This document shows positions 55,684-64,000 of a stretch of DNA of 64,000 bases, one piece after another. The position numbers were made by a program, and so were the translations under genes. Numbering within the stretch: position 1 is the first letter of the stretch; every line of letters begins with the position of its first letter. The notes under the pieces were generated by a model, which saw only the letters and a program-made list of their open reading frames with translations, made no database searches and was not told where the DNA came from. Source of the stretch: Paractinoplanes abujensis. GTDB lineage: Bacteria; Actinomycetota; Actinomycetes; Mycobacteriales; Micromonosporaceae. The stretch covers positions 4,960,001 through 5,024,000 of the forward strand of contig NZ_JACHMF010000001.1 of assembly GCF_014204895.1 (NCBI RefSeq). The letters are read 5' to 3'.

Positions 55684-56807
55684 GCCGGCGACAGCAGCCG
55701 GTCGAGCCGGGCCGCCTGGTTCTCCCAGCGCCATTCCTGCTCGACCCAGGCCCGCCCGGCCGCGCCCATCGCCTTGGCCCGGGCCGGGTCGGTGAGCAGG
55801 TCGGTCAGGCGGGCCGCGATCGCTTGGACGTCGCGTCCGCCCACCACGTGGCCCGTTTCGCCGTCCCGCACCGCGTCCGGCGCGCCGCCCGAGTCGCCAC
55901 CCACCACGGGCAGTCCCGTGGCCGACGCCTCCAGGTAGACGATGCCGAGGCCCTCCACGTCGAGGCCACGAGCGCGGGTGCGGCACGGCATGGCGTAGAC
56001 GTCACCCGCCGCGTAGTGGGCCGGCAGTTCGGCCCACGGCACCGAGCCGGTGAAGACGACGTCTTTTTCCACGTCGTGGTCGCGGGCCAGCTTTTCCAGC
56101 GTTTCCCTGTACGGTCCGCCGCTAACCAGCAGCAGCGCCGCGCCGGGCACCCGGCGGCGGATCGTGGGCAGGGCCCGGATCAGCATGTCTTGACCTTTGC
56201 GGGGCACCAGGCGCGAGACGCAGACGATCACGGGCCGGTCGCTCAGGCCGTGGCGGGCCCGCACCTCGCTGCCGTCGACGCCGGGGTGGAACGTGTCGAC
56301 GTCGACCCCGGGGGCCAGCCGTTCCAGCGCGGTGAGGCCGTGCAGCGCCCGGGCCAGCCTGGTGCGCTGGTATTCGCCGAGGTAGGTGATGACGTCGGTG
56401 CCGCGGGCGATGCGCCGGAGCAGGGCGCGGGCGCCGGGCAGGGCGGCCCAGCCGATTTCGTGGCCGTGGGTGAGGGCGACCGCCCGGGTGATGCCGGCCC
56501 GTTTGCGCAAGCCCTCGGCGAGCAGGCCGAGCGGGGCGGCGGCGCCGAACCAGACGCGGTCGCAGTCGTGGGCCCGGGCGATCTCGGCCGCGCGGCGGGC
56601 GACCGCGGGCGTGGGCAGCAGGATGCCGGTTTTCTCGCGGACGACCTCGAACGGCTGGTCGGCGTCGAACTTCTCGGCGCCGCGCCACGTCGACGCGTAG
56701 ACGACCAGCGAGCCGCTGGGCCGGCGGACGGCCAGGTTGTGCACGAACTGCTGGATGCCGCCGGGGCGGGGCGGGAAGTCGTTGGTGACCAGCAGGGTGC
56801 GGCCCAT
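55680..56807 (-). CDS. pimB: GT4 glycosyltransferase, PimB'-like mannosyltransferase
   Basis: A 375-residue GT-B enzyme: TLLVTNDFPPRPGGIQQFVH at the start, ALTHGHEIGWAALPGARALL, CVSRLVPRKGQDMLI, the donor-site GLGIVYLEASATGLPVVGG (E-x7-E motif) and MPCRTRARGLDVEG. This pattern fits Rv2188c (PimB'), which adds the second mannose to phosphatidylinositol mannoside using GDP-mannose. Function is inferred from family and place. ATG 56807 overlaps the M48 gene's stop by one base (TGATG). Confidence 0.85.
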   Translation of the reverse strand: MGRTLLVTNDFPPRPGGIQQFVHNLAVRRPSGSLVVYASTWRGAEKFDADQPFEVVREKTGILLPTPAVARRAAEIARAHDCDRVWFGAAAPLGLLAEGLRKRAGITRAVALTHGHEIGWAALPGARALLRRIARGTDVITYLGEYQRTRLARALHGLTALERLAPGVDVDTFHPGVDGSEVRARHGLSDRPVIVCVSRLVPRKGQDMLIRALPTIRRRVPGAALLLVSGGPYRETLEKLARDHDVEKDVVFTGSVPWAELPAHYAAGDVYAMPCRTRARGLDVEGLGIVYLEASATGLPVVGGDSGGAPDAVRDGETGHVVGGRDVQAIAARLTDLLTDPARAKAMGAAGRAWVEQEWRWENQAARLDRLLSPA

Positions 56808-58060
56808 CAGCGCTCGCCCCGGGCGTAGGCGCGGGCGGCGGCCATCCGTTCCACCGTGGACGGGTGTGAGGCGAACATGAGGTGCTCCCAGGCGGGCGGG
56901 TCGGGGTCGGACAGGTTGAGCGTGCCGAGGCGGCGCTGCATGGCCTCGAACGTCGCCGGGTCGCCGGTGAGGACGAGGGCGTGTTCGTCGGCGCGGGCCT
57001 CGATGCGGCGGGACACGAAGGCCTGGGCGGGGCCGGCGATCAGGCCCGCCAGCGTGACCAACGCGAGCAGCAGGCCGATGGCACGCGGCTCGGAGATCGT
57101 GTCGACGCCGGCCCGGCTCAGCAGCCACTGCCAGGAGCCGAGCAGGAAGAGCACGATCACCGCGGCCGCCGTGCCCAGGGCGCCCAGGATCGTGCCGGTC
57201 AGCACGTCGCCGTCCTTGGCGTGACCCAGCTCGTGGGCGGCCACCGAGACGACCTCGGCCGGTTCGGCCTCGGTGAGCATGGTGTCGTAGACGACGATGC
57301 GCCGGGTCGGGCCGAGACCGGAGACGTAGGCGTTGACGGCCCGGGTGCGCCGGGACGCGTCGGCGACCAGCACATCCTTGACCGGCACGCCGTCGCGGGC
57401 GGCCAGTTCCATCAGTTCCGTACGCAGGGGGCCGTCGGCCATCGGCGTGAACTTGTTGAAGACCGGCTCGACCACCACCGGCAGCACGAACGACAGCAGC
57501 ACGACCAGCCCGGCCGCGCCCGCCGCGCCGATCGCCCACCACCAGCGCGGGGCGAAGTGGGTGACCGTGTAGAACCCGGCCAGCGCCAGGCCACCGATCA
57601 CGGCGCCGACCGCGAAGGACTTGAGCAGGTCGACCGTCCACGCGCCCCACGACTGGGTGGAGATGCCGTAACGCACGACGATCGTGTGCCGCCAGGCCGC
57701 CAGCGGCAGCGTGACCACTTCGGAGACCAGCACGACGGCGAACCCGCCGAGGATCGCCTGGGCCAGCCAGTGCCCGCCGAACGGGCGGCCGGCCTGGGTG
57801 ACCAGCCCGGCGCCGAGCGGCGTGAGCCCGATGACCAGGGCCACGATCAAGGTCAACAGCATTGCCCCGTACGAGCCGGGACGCAGCTCGGCATGGAAGG
57901 CGCGGCCGCGGGCCACCTGGTCGGCGGGGAGCTGGTCGAGCGCGGCCAGCTGGTCGGGCCGCGGGGCGGGCGGGCGATGCCACGGGATCGACTGCCAGGC
58001 GACGACGACGAGGATCACCAGCAGGACGAGCAGCGTGCCCGCGGCCCAGACCCGATTCAT
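56807..58060 (-). CDS. M48-family membrane metalloprotease (Ste24/HtpX-like)
   Basis: A 417-residue protease with about six to seven membrane helices. The zinc motif is VVSVAAHELGHAKDGD (HExxH) with the third ligand Glu in RRIEARADEHALVL; NAYVSGLGPTRRIVVYDTML is conserved in M48A. The length and layout resemble CAAX prenyl protease Ste24 more than HtpX. It may clear damaged membrane proteins. ATG 58060, transcribed with the PimB-like gene. Confidence 0.89.
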   Translation of the reverse strand: MNRVWAAGTLLVLLVILVVVAWQSIPWHRPPAPRPDQLAALDQLPADQVARGRAFHAELRPGSYGAMLLTLIVALVIGLTPLGAGLVTQAGRPFGGHWLAQAILGGFAVVLVSEVVTLPLAAWRHTIVVRYGISTQSWGAWTVDLLKSFAVGAVIGGLALAGFYTVTHFAPRWWWAIGAAGAAGLVVLLSFVLPVVVEPVFNKFTPMADGPLRTELMELAARDGVPVKDVLVADASRRTRAVNAYVSGLGPTRRIVVYDTMLTEAEPAEVVSVAAHELGHAKDGDVLTGTILGALGTAAAVIVLFLLGSWQWLLSRAGVDTISEPRAIGLLLALVTLAGLIAGPAQAFVSRRIEARADEHALVLTGDPATFEAMQRRLGTLNLSDPDPPAWEHLMFASHPSTVERMAAARAYARGER

Positions 58061-58127
58061 CCGACCATCCTAGGGGTCTGTTTCGTGGCTGGGGCGGGGC
58101 TGTGGCAGGGCCCCGGGAGCGTCATGA

Positions 58128-58349
58128 TCACGCCACGTGACGCCTCCGCGGATACATCGGGACCACCACCGGGGGCTCGGGCGTCTCGAGCAGCTCGACC
58201 TCGAAGCCGGCCAGCTCGAACACCTCGACCGCCCGCAGCTCACCGGGAGTCAGGTCGCCGATGCCGTCGGGCGTGGTCAGCAACGCCCCGACCACACACT
58301 CGCGGCACTCCTCAACGCTCCGGTCGCAGCGACCGCAGTCGATGATCAT
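58128..58349 (-). CDS. small conserved Cys-rich protein
   Basis: A 73-residue protein. The N-terminus IDCGRCDRSVEECRECVVG holds four cysteines (two C-x2-C pairs) that could bind a metal; the middle GIGDLTPGELRAVEVFELAGFEVELL is a helix-strand. Very similar short genes (CGxC...CGDCVV) exist in Streptomyces. Function unknown. ATG 58349 with GGAGGAG just upstream; GTG 58352 is also possible. Confidence 0.68.
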   Translation of the reverse strand: MIIDCGRCDRSVEECRECVVGALLTTPDGIGDLTPGELRAVEVFELAGFEVELLETPEPPVVVPMYPRRRHVA

Positions 58350-58466
58350 CACTCCTCCTCCCCGGGTGGCGGCGCGACGTCAACGGGGGAAGCACCGTCG
58401 CGGACCGACCACCATCGGTGACCAGAACGCTAGGGCAGGGGTATGACAAAAATCCGTTACCGCAGG

Positions 58467-59837
58467 TCACGAACGGGAGAGACGCCGTAGCAGAGAGTCC
58501 GCACCCATCGGGTAGGCCCCGTGCCGGCGAACGCCGTCGGCCACCTCGCGGTCGGAGGAGATGACCACGAGCGGCCGCCCGGCCGGCTCGCCCCGCACCA
58601 GCTGGCGGATCAGCTCGTCGGCGGTGTCGCCCTTGCGCGAGAACAGCACTCGCACCCCGCGCGGCGCGGGCGGCAGGCCGTGCACCCGCTCGGCGCCGTC
58701 GAAGACCACAGTGATCTCGTCGCCGGTCTGGGCCGCGATGCCGCCGAGCCCGGTGATCAGGCGTTTGCGCTGCTGCTCGAGCGACATCTCGGCGAATCCG
58801 CGCTTGGTCACGTTGTACCCGTCGACGATCAGGTGGGCCCGGGGCAGGGCCAGCAGCTGGTCGAGCCGGCCGGGGTCGTCGGTGTCCTGCGCGCGGGCCT
58901 GCGACCGCTCGGGCGAGCCGGGCCGCTCGGCCGCGGTGTCGGCCACGAAATCGGCCGGCATCTTGTCGGACGGGTTGAGCGCGAGCTCGCGGCGCAGCCC
59001 GGAGGCAGCCTGGCCGATCGTCTCGATCAGCAGCCAGAGCCGGGCGTCGTCGGCCGCGCGGGCGTCCTTGGCGGCCGCCTTGCCGGTCGCGGCGAGCGCC
59101 TCGGCCTCGGCCAGCCGGGCCTTGAGGCGACGGACCTCGGAGTCGTGGTCGGCCGCGACGCGCGACGCCCGGCCCTTCTCGGTGGCCAGCAGGTCGCTCG
59201 CGCGTTTCTGGGCGGCCTGGGCCTCGCGCAGGGCCTTGCCGTTGGCCCGCGCCTCCTCGCGCACCTGGCCCAGCTCCTCGCGGACCCGGGCCAGCTCGTC
59301 GCGCAGCTTGTCCGCCTCGACCTTGGCCACCGCGCGGTCGTGCTCGGCCCGCGCGGCCCGCTGCTCGGCGTCGCGCACCTGGTGGGCGACGGCGGCGCTG
59401 TCGGCCTCGGCCTGCACGGCGTGGCCGGCCTCCTCGATCAACTCGTGCCAGCCCTCGGGGCGGGCCAGATAGGCCAGCGCGGCCACCTCGACCGGGTCGG
59501 CCGCGCCGGGCGCCACGCCCGAGGCGATGGCGCTGCCCAGGTCGCCCGCGTCGGCCACGACCCGGCCGCTGATCCGCTGGCGGAACAGCGGGTCGGCGGT
59601 GAGCTGGGCGGCGATCTCGCGGCCGCCGAGGCGGGCCCGGCGGTTGGGGGCGAACCGGGCGACCCGGCGCATCTGCACCGGCATCTCGTCGGCGGGCAGC
59701 CCGGGCAGGGCGGCGGCGGCGAGCACGATCACCCGCTGGCGGACCGGCTCGGGCAACACCGGCTCCGGAGCGAACTCCGCATCCTGGACAGCCGCCTCCT
59801 CCTCGGGGCGGTCGCCGGACGGCAGGAGCTCTGACAT
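58467..59837 (-). CDS. NYN-domain RNase-like protein with coiled coil
   Basis: A 456-residue protein. Residues ~30-130 form a helical domain (VRQRVIVLAAAALPGL, VQMRRVARFAPNRRARLGG), ~145-265 a long coiled coil rich in Ala, Glu and Arg, and ~320-456 a NYN/PIN-type nuclease domain (YacP/DUF901 like) with LIVDGYNVTKRG, EITVVFDGAERV and PLVVISSDREVADGVRRHGA, which carry the acidic metal ligands. It is probably an RNA nuclease. ATG 59837; divergent from the exonuclease gene at 59942. Confidence 0.85.
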   Translation of the reverse strand: MSELLPSGDRPEEEAAVQDAEFAPEPVLPEPVRQRVIVLAAAALPGLPADEMPVQMRRVARFAPNRRARLGGREIAAQLTADPLFRQRISGRVVADAGDLGSAIASGVAPGAADPVEVAALAYLARPEGWHELIEEAGHAVQAEADSAAVAHQVRDAEQRAARAEHDRAVAKVEADKLRDELARVREELGQVREEARANGKALREAQAAQKRASDLLATEKGRASRVAADHDSEVRRLKARLAEAEALAATGKAAAKDARAADDARLWLLIETIGQAASGLRRELALNPSDKMPADFVADTAAERPGSPERSQARAQDTDDPGRLDQLLALPRAHLIVDGYNVTKRGFAEMSLEQQRKRLITGLGGIAAQTGDEITVVFDGAERVHGLPPAPRGVRVLFSRKGDTADELIRQLVRGEPAGRPLVVISSDREVADGVRRHGAYPMGADSLLRRLSRS

Positions 59838-59941
59838 CTACCCATTCTCCCACCGCGGACTGCGGAAAAGCTTGTCGAAGCAAGTGATCTTTTCAAGCGG
59901 GCTGCGGTTTTCTGTCGTACCCCCGCTCTAATCTCCCCGCC

Positions 59942-61741
59942 GTGGCACAACCGGCATATGTCCAGGGCACTCTGGACACCCTTCTCAGCGCCGACGGCTC
60001 GGTCGAACCGGCCGCGCTCTCCCTGGCCGACACCACTTTCGTGGTGCTCGACCTCGAGACGACCGGCGGCGCGGCCGACGGCGCCGGCATCACCGAGATC
60101 GGCGCGGTCAAGGTGCGCGGCGGGGCCGAGCTGGGCGTTTTCGCGACCTTGGTCAATCCCGGCGAACGTCTGCCACCGTTCATCACCGTGCTGACCGGCA
60201 TCACCGAGGCGATGCTGGCCCCGGCCCCGCCGATCGAGTCGGTGCTGCCCAGCCTGCTCGAGTTCCTGCGCGGCGCGGTGCTGGTGGCGCACAACGCGCC
60301 CTACGACGTGGGCTTCCTCAAGGCCGCCTGCGCCCGTCACGGCTACCCCTGGCCCAACCCGCGGGTGCTCGACACGGCCGCCGTGGCCCGCCGCGCGCTG
60401 ACCCGCGACGAGGTGCCCAACCGCAAGCTGGGCACGCTGGCCCAGTTCTTCCACGCGACCGTCCAGCCCACCCACCGCGCGCTCGACGACGCCCGGGCCA
60501 CGGTCGACGTGCTGCACGGCCTGATCGAGCGGCTGGGCAGCTATCGCGTGCACACTCTGGGCGACGCGATCGAGTTCGCCAAGGCGGTCACGCCCACCCA
60601 GCGCCGGCAGCGCCACCTGGCCGACGGCCTGCCCCACTCCCCCGGGGTCTACGTGTTCCGTGCCGCCGACGACCGCGCGCTCTACGTCGGCACGTCCAAA
60701 GACATCGCCACCCGGGTCCGCAGCTATTTCACCGCCAGCGAGAAACGGGCTCGGATCAGCGAGATGCTCGGGGCGGCCACCCGGGTCGAGGCCGTCGAGT
60801 GCGCCCACTCGCTCGAGGCCGAGGTCCGCGAGCTGCGGCTGATCGCGGCCCACTCCCCGCCGTACAACCGCCGGTCGAAATATCCGGATCGGGTGGTCTG
60901 GCTCAAGCTCACCACCGAGGCCTACCCGCGGCTGTCGGTGGTCCGCACGCTGGCCGACGACGACGCGGCCTATCTGGGCCCGTTCTCGTCGCGCCGCACG
61001 GCCGAGCTGGCCGCGGCCGGAGTCTACGACGCCGTGCCGCTGCGCCAATGCGGCCACAAGCTCTCGGTGCGCACCCCGACCCCCGCCTGCGCGCTGGCCG
61101 AGCTGGGCCGCTGTCCCGCGCCGTGCCAGCACAAGATCACCCCGGAGGATTACGCGACCACCGCCGCGCTGCCCTTCCGCGACGCCATCCACGGTGACCC
61201 GTCCCAGGTGGTCGACGCCCTGATGGATCGGATCGAGGGGCTCTCCGACAAGCGCCGCTACGAGGAGGCCGCCGTTCTGCGCTCCCGGCTGATCGCGCTG
61301 CTGCGAGCCACCGTACGGATGCAGCGATTGTCCGCTTTGACCAAGCTGAGCGAGATCGTCGCCGCCCGCCGGGACACGATCGGCGGCTGGGAGATCTCGG
61401 TCGTCCGGCACGGCCGGCTGGCCGCCGCGGCCACCTCACCGCCCCGCGAGCACCCCCGGCCGACCCTCGACGCGGTCCGGCTGACGGCAGAGAAGGTCCT
61501 ACCCGGACCGGGTCCGGTGCCGGCCGCCACGGCCGAGGAGACCGAGCGGATCCTGGCCTGGCTCGAACGGCCCGACACCCGGCTGGTGGAAACTTCCGGC
61601 GACTGGGTGTCACCGGTTCGTGGCGCGGCGCGCTTCACCGCCCTGCTCAACAGGGCGGAAGCCGCCGCTTCGGGCAAAGACTCGTCCGTTCGCTCATCCG
61701 TAACTGACCGTTCGGATGACGCTCGCTCGCTTAGGCTGTAA
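59942..61741 (+). CDS. DEDDh exonuclease with GIY-YIG/UvrC-like region (Rv2191-like)
   Basis: A 599-residue fusion. Residues ~33-200 are a DNA polymerase III epsilon-like 3'-5' exonuclease (FVVLDLETTGG, AHNAPYDVGFLKAAC, THRALDDARATVDVL, so DEDDh is complete). Residues ~220-300 are a GIY-YIG nuclease domain (SPGVYVFRAADDRALYVGTS, SKDIATRVRSYF). A UvrC-like part with RIEGLSDKRRYEEAAVLRSR follows. It matches Rv2191, a predicted repair nuclease sometimes called Cho-like. GTG 59942. Confidence 0.9.
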   Translation: MAQPAYVQGTLDTLLSADGSVEPAALSLADTTFVVLDLETTGGAADGAGITEIGAVKVRGGAELGVFATLVNPGERLPPFITVLTGITEAMLAPAPPIESVLPSLLEFLRGAVLVAHNAPYDVGFLKAACARHGYPWPNPRVLDTAAVARRALTRDEVPNRKLGTLAQFFHATVQPTHRALDDARATVDVLHGLIERLGSYRVHTLGDAIEFAKAVTPTQRRQRHLADGLPHSPGVYVFRAADDRALYVGTSKDIATRVRSYFTASEKRARISEMLGAATRVEAVECAHSLEAEVRELRLIAAHSPPYNRRSKYPDRVVWLKLTTEAYPRLSVVRTLADDDAAYLGPFSSRRTAELAAAGVYDAVPLRQCGHKLSVRTPTPACALAELGRCPAPCQHKITPEDYATTAALPFRDAIHGDPSQVVDALMDRIEGLSDKRRYEEAAVLRSRLIALLRATVRMQRLSALTKLSEIVAARRDTIGGWEISVVRHGRLAAAATSPPREHPRPTLDAVRLTAEKVLPGPGPVPAATAEETERILAWLERPDTRLVETSGDWVSPVRGAARFTALLNRAEAAASGKDSSVRSSVTDRSDDARSLRL

Positions 61742-61849
61742 GGCAAGTGGAATCTCCGGCCTGGTTCGCGGGGCTTCACGACGATTTGGCCCTCGGCTCC
61801 CGCGGTCCCCCGCGCGGAAGGCGACGGCCCTGCGGTTAGGGGGTGTCCA

Positions 61850-63640
61850 GTGGACGTCGACGCCGGCCACGGCGCCGCCCTTGGACGTGCCCTGCCGACA
61901 ACCCAGCGCGACCTGTCGATCACCCAGCGGCTGCGCTCCTTCCTCAGTTTCCATGGCGACGACGACGATCCCGTCACCGTCCTCACCCGCACCCACCGGG
62001 CCGTGCACCCGTCGGCCGACGCCGGCGTCCTGCGCCGCAGCTACGCGATCGCGGAGAACATGCATCGCGGTCAGATGCGCAAGTCCGGCGATCCGTACAT
62101 CACGCATCCGCTGGCCGTGGCGCAGATCTGCGCCGAGCTCGGCATGGACACGACGACCCTGGTCGCCGCCCTGCTGCACGACACGGTGGAGGACACGAGT
62201 TACACGCTCGAGGCGCTGCACGGCGACTTCGGCCCCGAGGTGACCCATCTGGTCGACGGCGTGACCAAGTTCGACAAGGCGTTCTACGGCAAGGCGGCCG
62301 AGGCCGAGACGATCCGCAAGATGATCGTCGCCGCCGGCAAGGACGTCCGCGTTCTGGTGATCAAGCTGGCCGACCGGCTGCACAACATGCGCACGCTGGA
62401 CGCCCGCTCCGCGTCGTCGCGCGCCCGCATCGCCACGGCCACGCTGGACGTGCTCGTCCCGCTCTGCGACCGGCTCGGCATCCAGGCCCTCAAGCGCGAC
62501 CTCGACGACGTGGTGCTTTTCCACCTCGAGCCCGATTCGTACGCGCGGATCGACGAGCACGTGCGCAACCGCCCCGGCTGGTCGGAATACCTCGACGACG
62601 TCACCGGCAAGGCGCGCTCGGCCCTGCGCCGCCAGCGGGTGACGGCCGAGGTCACGGCCCGCCCGCGGCACTACTACTCGATCTGGAAGGACACGGTGGC
62701 CGGCGGGCACGCCGTCCCCTTCGACCTGCCCCGCATCGCGGTCGTGGTCGACGGCCCCGAGACCGACTGTTACGCCGCGCTGGGCGCGATCCACGGCCAG
62801 TGGCGCCCCGTGGCCGGCCGCTTCAAGGACTTCATCGCCTCCCCCAAGAACAATCTCTACCGCTCGCTGCACACGACGGTCACCGGCCCCGACGGGCGCC
62901 TGGTCGAGGTGCTGATCCGCACCGAGGCGATGCACCGCTTTTCCGAATACGGCGTCGCCACGACGTATCGCTACCCGAAATACGCGGAGACCGCCGAGGC
63001 CTCGGGCGCCGATCAGCTGACCTGGCTCAAGCGCGTGCTCGACTGGCAGCAGGACACCACCGACGCCGCCCAGTTCCTCGCGTCGCTGCGGTGCGACCTG
63101 GCCGAGGCCCAGATCACGGTCTTCGCCCACGGGCACGCGTTCGAGCTGCCCAGCGGCTCCACCCCGGTCGACCTGGCCTACGAGCTGGGCCCGCAGACGG
63201 GTGACCAGTGCCTCGCCGCCACCATCAACGGCCGGCTGGCCCCGCTCAGCTCGCAGCTGCGCGACGGCGACGTGGTCGAGATCTTCTCCGAGAACGATCA
63301 CCATGTGGAGGTGGAGCCGAACGCTCCTCGCGGCCCGCGCCGCGAGTGGCTCGGCTTCGTGAAATCGAGCCAGGCCCAGCTGCAGATCAACCGGTATTTC
63401 GACGAGAAGAACGAGCCGGGCATCAGCATCGCCGACAAGGTGCGCCTGGGCCGCGCCACGATCGGGCTGACGCTGCGCAAGCACGACCGCGGCCTGGCCA
63501 GCGAGGTGCCGCTGCGCCGCCTGGCCGAGGAGCTGGGCTATCCCGACCTCGAGACGATGCTGGTCGCGGTCTGTGAGCGCACCCTCGAGCCGGACACCGT
63601 GGTCGAGCAGCTGATCGCCCTCGTCGACCACCCTGACTAG
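61850..63640 (+). CDS. RelA/SpoT (p)ppGpp synthetase/hydrolase
   Basis: A 596-residue alarmone enzyme. The N-terminal hydrolase HD domain is intact (YITHPLAVAQI, LVAALLHDTVEDT, LADRLHNMRTLD); the synthetase has the RFKDFIASPKNNLYRSLHTTV block, with Arg-x-Lys-Asp as in bifunctional enzymes; a TGS domain follows (about 405-465, ITVFAHGHAFELPSGSTPVD). The C-terminal helical part is short and the zinc-finger/ACT domains of long RSH proteins (about 750 residues) are missing. It looks like a second, shorter RSH. GTG 61850 with AGGGGG upstream. Confidence 0.9.
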   Translation: MDVDAGHGAALGRALPTTQRDLSITQRLRSFLSFHGDDDDPVTVLTRTHRAVHPSADAGVLRRSYAIAENMHRGQMRKSGDPYITHPLAVAQICAELGMDTTTLVAALLHDTVEDTSYTLEALHGDFGPEVTHLVDGVTKFDKAFYGKAAEAETIRKMIVAAGKDVRVLVIKLADRLHNMRTLDARSASSRARIATATLDVLVPLCDRLGIQALKRDLDDVVLFHLEPDSYARIDEHVRNRPGWSEYLDDVTGKARSALRRQRVTAEVTARPRHYYSIWKDTVAGGHAVPFDLPRIAVVVDGPETDCYAALGAIHGQWRPVAGRFKDFIASPKNNLYRSLHTTVTGPDGRLVEVLIRTEAMHRFSEYGVATTYRYPKYAETAEASGADQLTWLKRVLDWQQDTTDAAQFLASLRCDLAEAQITVFAHGHAFELPSGSTPVDLAYELGPQTGDQCLAATINGRLAPLSSQLRDGDVVEIFSENDHHVEVEPNAPRGPRREWLGFVKSSQAQLQINRYFDEKNEPGISIADKVRLGRATIGLTLRKHDRGLASEVPLRRLAEELGYPDLETMLVAVCERTLEPDTVVEQLIALVDHPD

Positions 63641-63671
63641 CCCGCGGCGGGGCCCGGCTAGCCTTGCCGTT

Positions 63672-64000
63672 GTGAATATTCCTCGGCGCGTGCGGGCGTA
63701 CGCCTATCAGACGTTCTATCGCATGCCGAGTTCCGTGCGCCGCACCGTGGCCAGCCTGGTCGCCCCGAAATACCTGGTCGGCGCGGTCGCGGTGATCCGC
63801 GACTCGGAGACGCCGGAGCCGTCGCGGCTGCTGCTGCTGCGGCAGCCGACCAAGCACGGCTGGAGTCTCCCGGCCGGCCTGCTCAAACGGCACGAGCCCG
63901 CGGCCGTCGGCGCCGCCCGCGAGCTGTTCGAGGAGACCGGCGTCCGGGTCGACCCCGACGACCTCACTCCCGGCAACCCGAACGCGATCATCCACCCGGT
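63672..64000 (+). CDS. NUDIX hydrolase, truncated by the window end
   Basis: The first 109 codons are present, starting at GTG 63672 (NIPRRVRAYAYQTFYRMPSS). After the strand YLVGAVAVIRDS comes LLLLRQPTKHGWSLPAGLL and the NUDIX box GLLKRHEPAAVGAARELF-EETGV, with all G, E, RE and EE positions kept. It hydrolyses a nucleoside diphosphate linked to another group; substrate unknown. The 3' end lies beyond base 64000. Confidence 0.85.
   Translation, partial: MNIPRRVRAYAYQTFYRMPSSVRRTVASLVAPKYLVGAVAVIRDSETPEPSRLLLLRQPTKHGWSLPAGLLKRHEPAAVGAARELFEETGVRVDPDDLTPGNPNAIIHP

Noticed and set aside
63637..63661. Terminator after the RelA/SpoT gene
   Set aside because: CTAGCC/GGCTAG gives only a 6-base stem with a 13-base loop that includes the stop codon; too weak to call.

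Overview
The window is 64 kb of very GC-rich DNA with strongly G/C-biased third codon positions, many GTG starts, and gene families typical of Actinobacteria: a PASTA kinase, a LysR-sdhCAB locus, a ROK glucokinase, NarL-type two-component genes and class II DAHP synthase. Gene content and order suggest a Micromonosporaceae chromosome such as Actinoplanes; the genus is inference. I recognised no tRNA, rRNA, CRISPR array, origin or intact transposon.

Layout. 0-3 kb: a HEPN-domain gene read leftwards behind what looks like a dual PafBC/LexA DNA-damage promoter, an alcohol dehydrogenase remnant, and a MarR-GNAT fusion regulator divergent from an SDR oxidoreductase. 4-11.2 kb: one tightly coupled rightward operon with a ferric-reductase-like flavoprotein, a YbaK deacylase, a CrtA-like carotenoid oxygenase, a GNAT enzyme, a CruF-like hydratase, a carotenoid glycosyltransferase, an unusual repeat-built ORF and a CrtI/CrtD-type desaturase. 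11.2-18.4 kb: an anchored solute-binding/VWA protein, a methyltransferase, and LysR divergent from sdhCAB. 18.8-27.2 kb: an MFS transporter with an HTH regulator, endonuclease IV, a PknL-like kinase, an Rv2175c-like DNA-binding protein, a polyprenyl synthase, MetF and a CDP-alcohol phosphotransferase.

27.6-30.5 kb is accessory: a MarR regulator, gene remnants, an IS3-type transposase scrap, a small lower-GC acetyltransferase-like gene and a DHA2 drug transporter. 30.6-44.2 kb is mostly housekeeping: thymidine kinase, threonine aldolase-like enzyme, DAHP synthase, a secreted GH18 chitinase, DUF429, ProC, a phosphofructokinase with PPi-type residues, an Rv2179c-like RNase, a Crp-type regulator, PlsC and trehalose-6-phosphate synthase. 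44.2-52 kb: hydrolase, flavin monooxygenase, EEP-family protein, glucokinase, a low-complexity protein, an SRPBCC protein and a histidine kinase/response regulator pair. 52-64 kb: DUF4395, a MarR/MFS pair, membrane thioredoxin, PimB-like mannosyltransferase, an M48 protease, a small Cys-rich protein, a NYN-domain protein, a DEDDh/GIY-YIG exonuclease, a RelA/SpoT synthetase and a truncated NUDIX gene.

Many of these (metF, idsA2, Rv2175c, pknL, aroG, Rv2179c, plsC, SRPBCC, pimB and the Rv2191-like exonuclease) occur in the same order as in Mycobacterium tuberculosis Rv2172c-Rv2191 as I remember it. The window therefore looks like an expanded version of an old actinobacterial synteny block, with the carotenoid operon, transporter/MarR pairs and the 28-29 kb island as lineage-specific additions.
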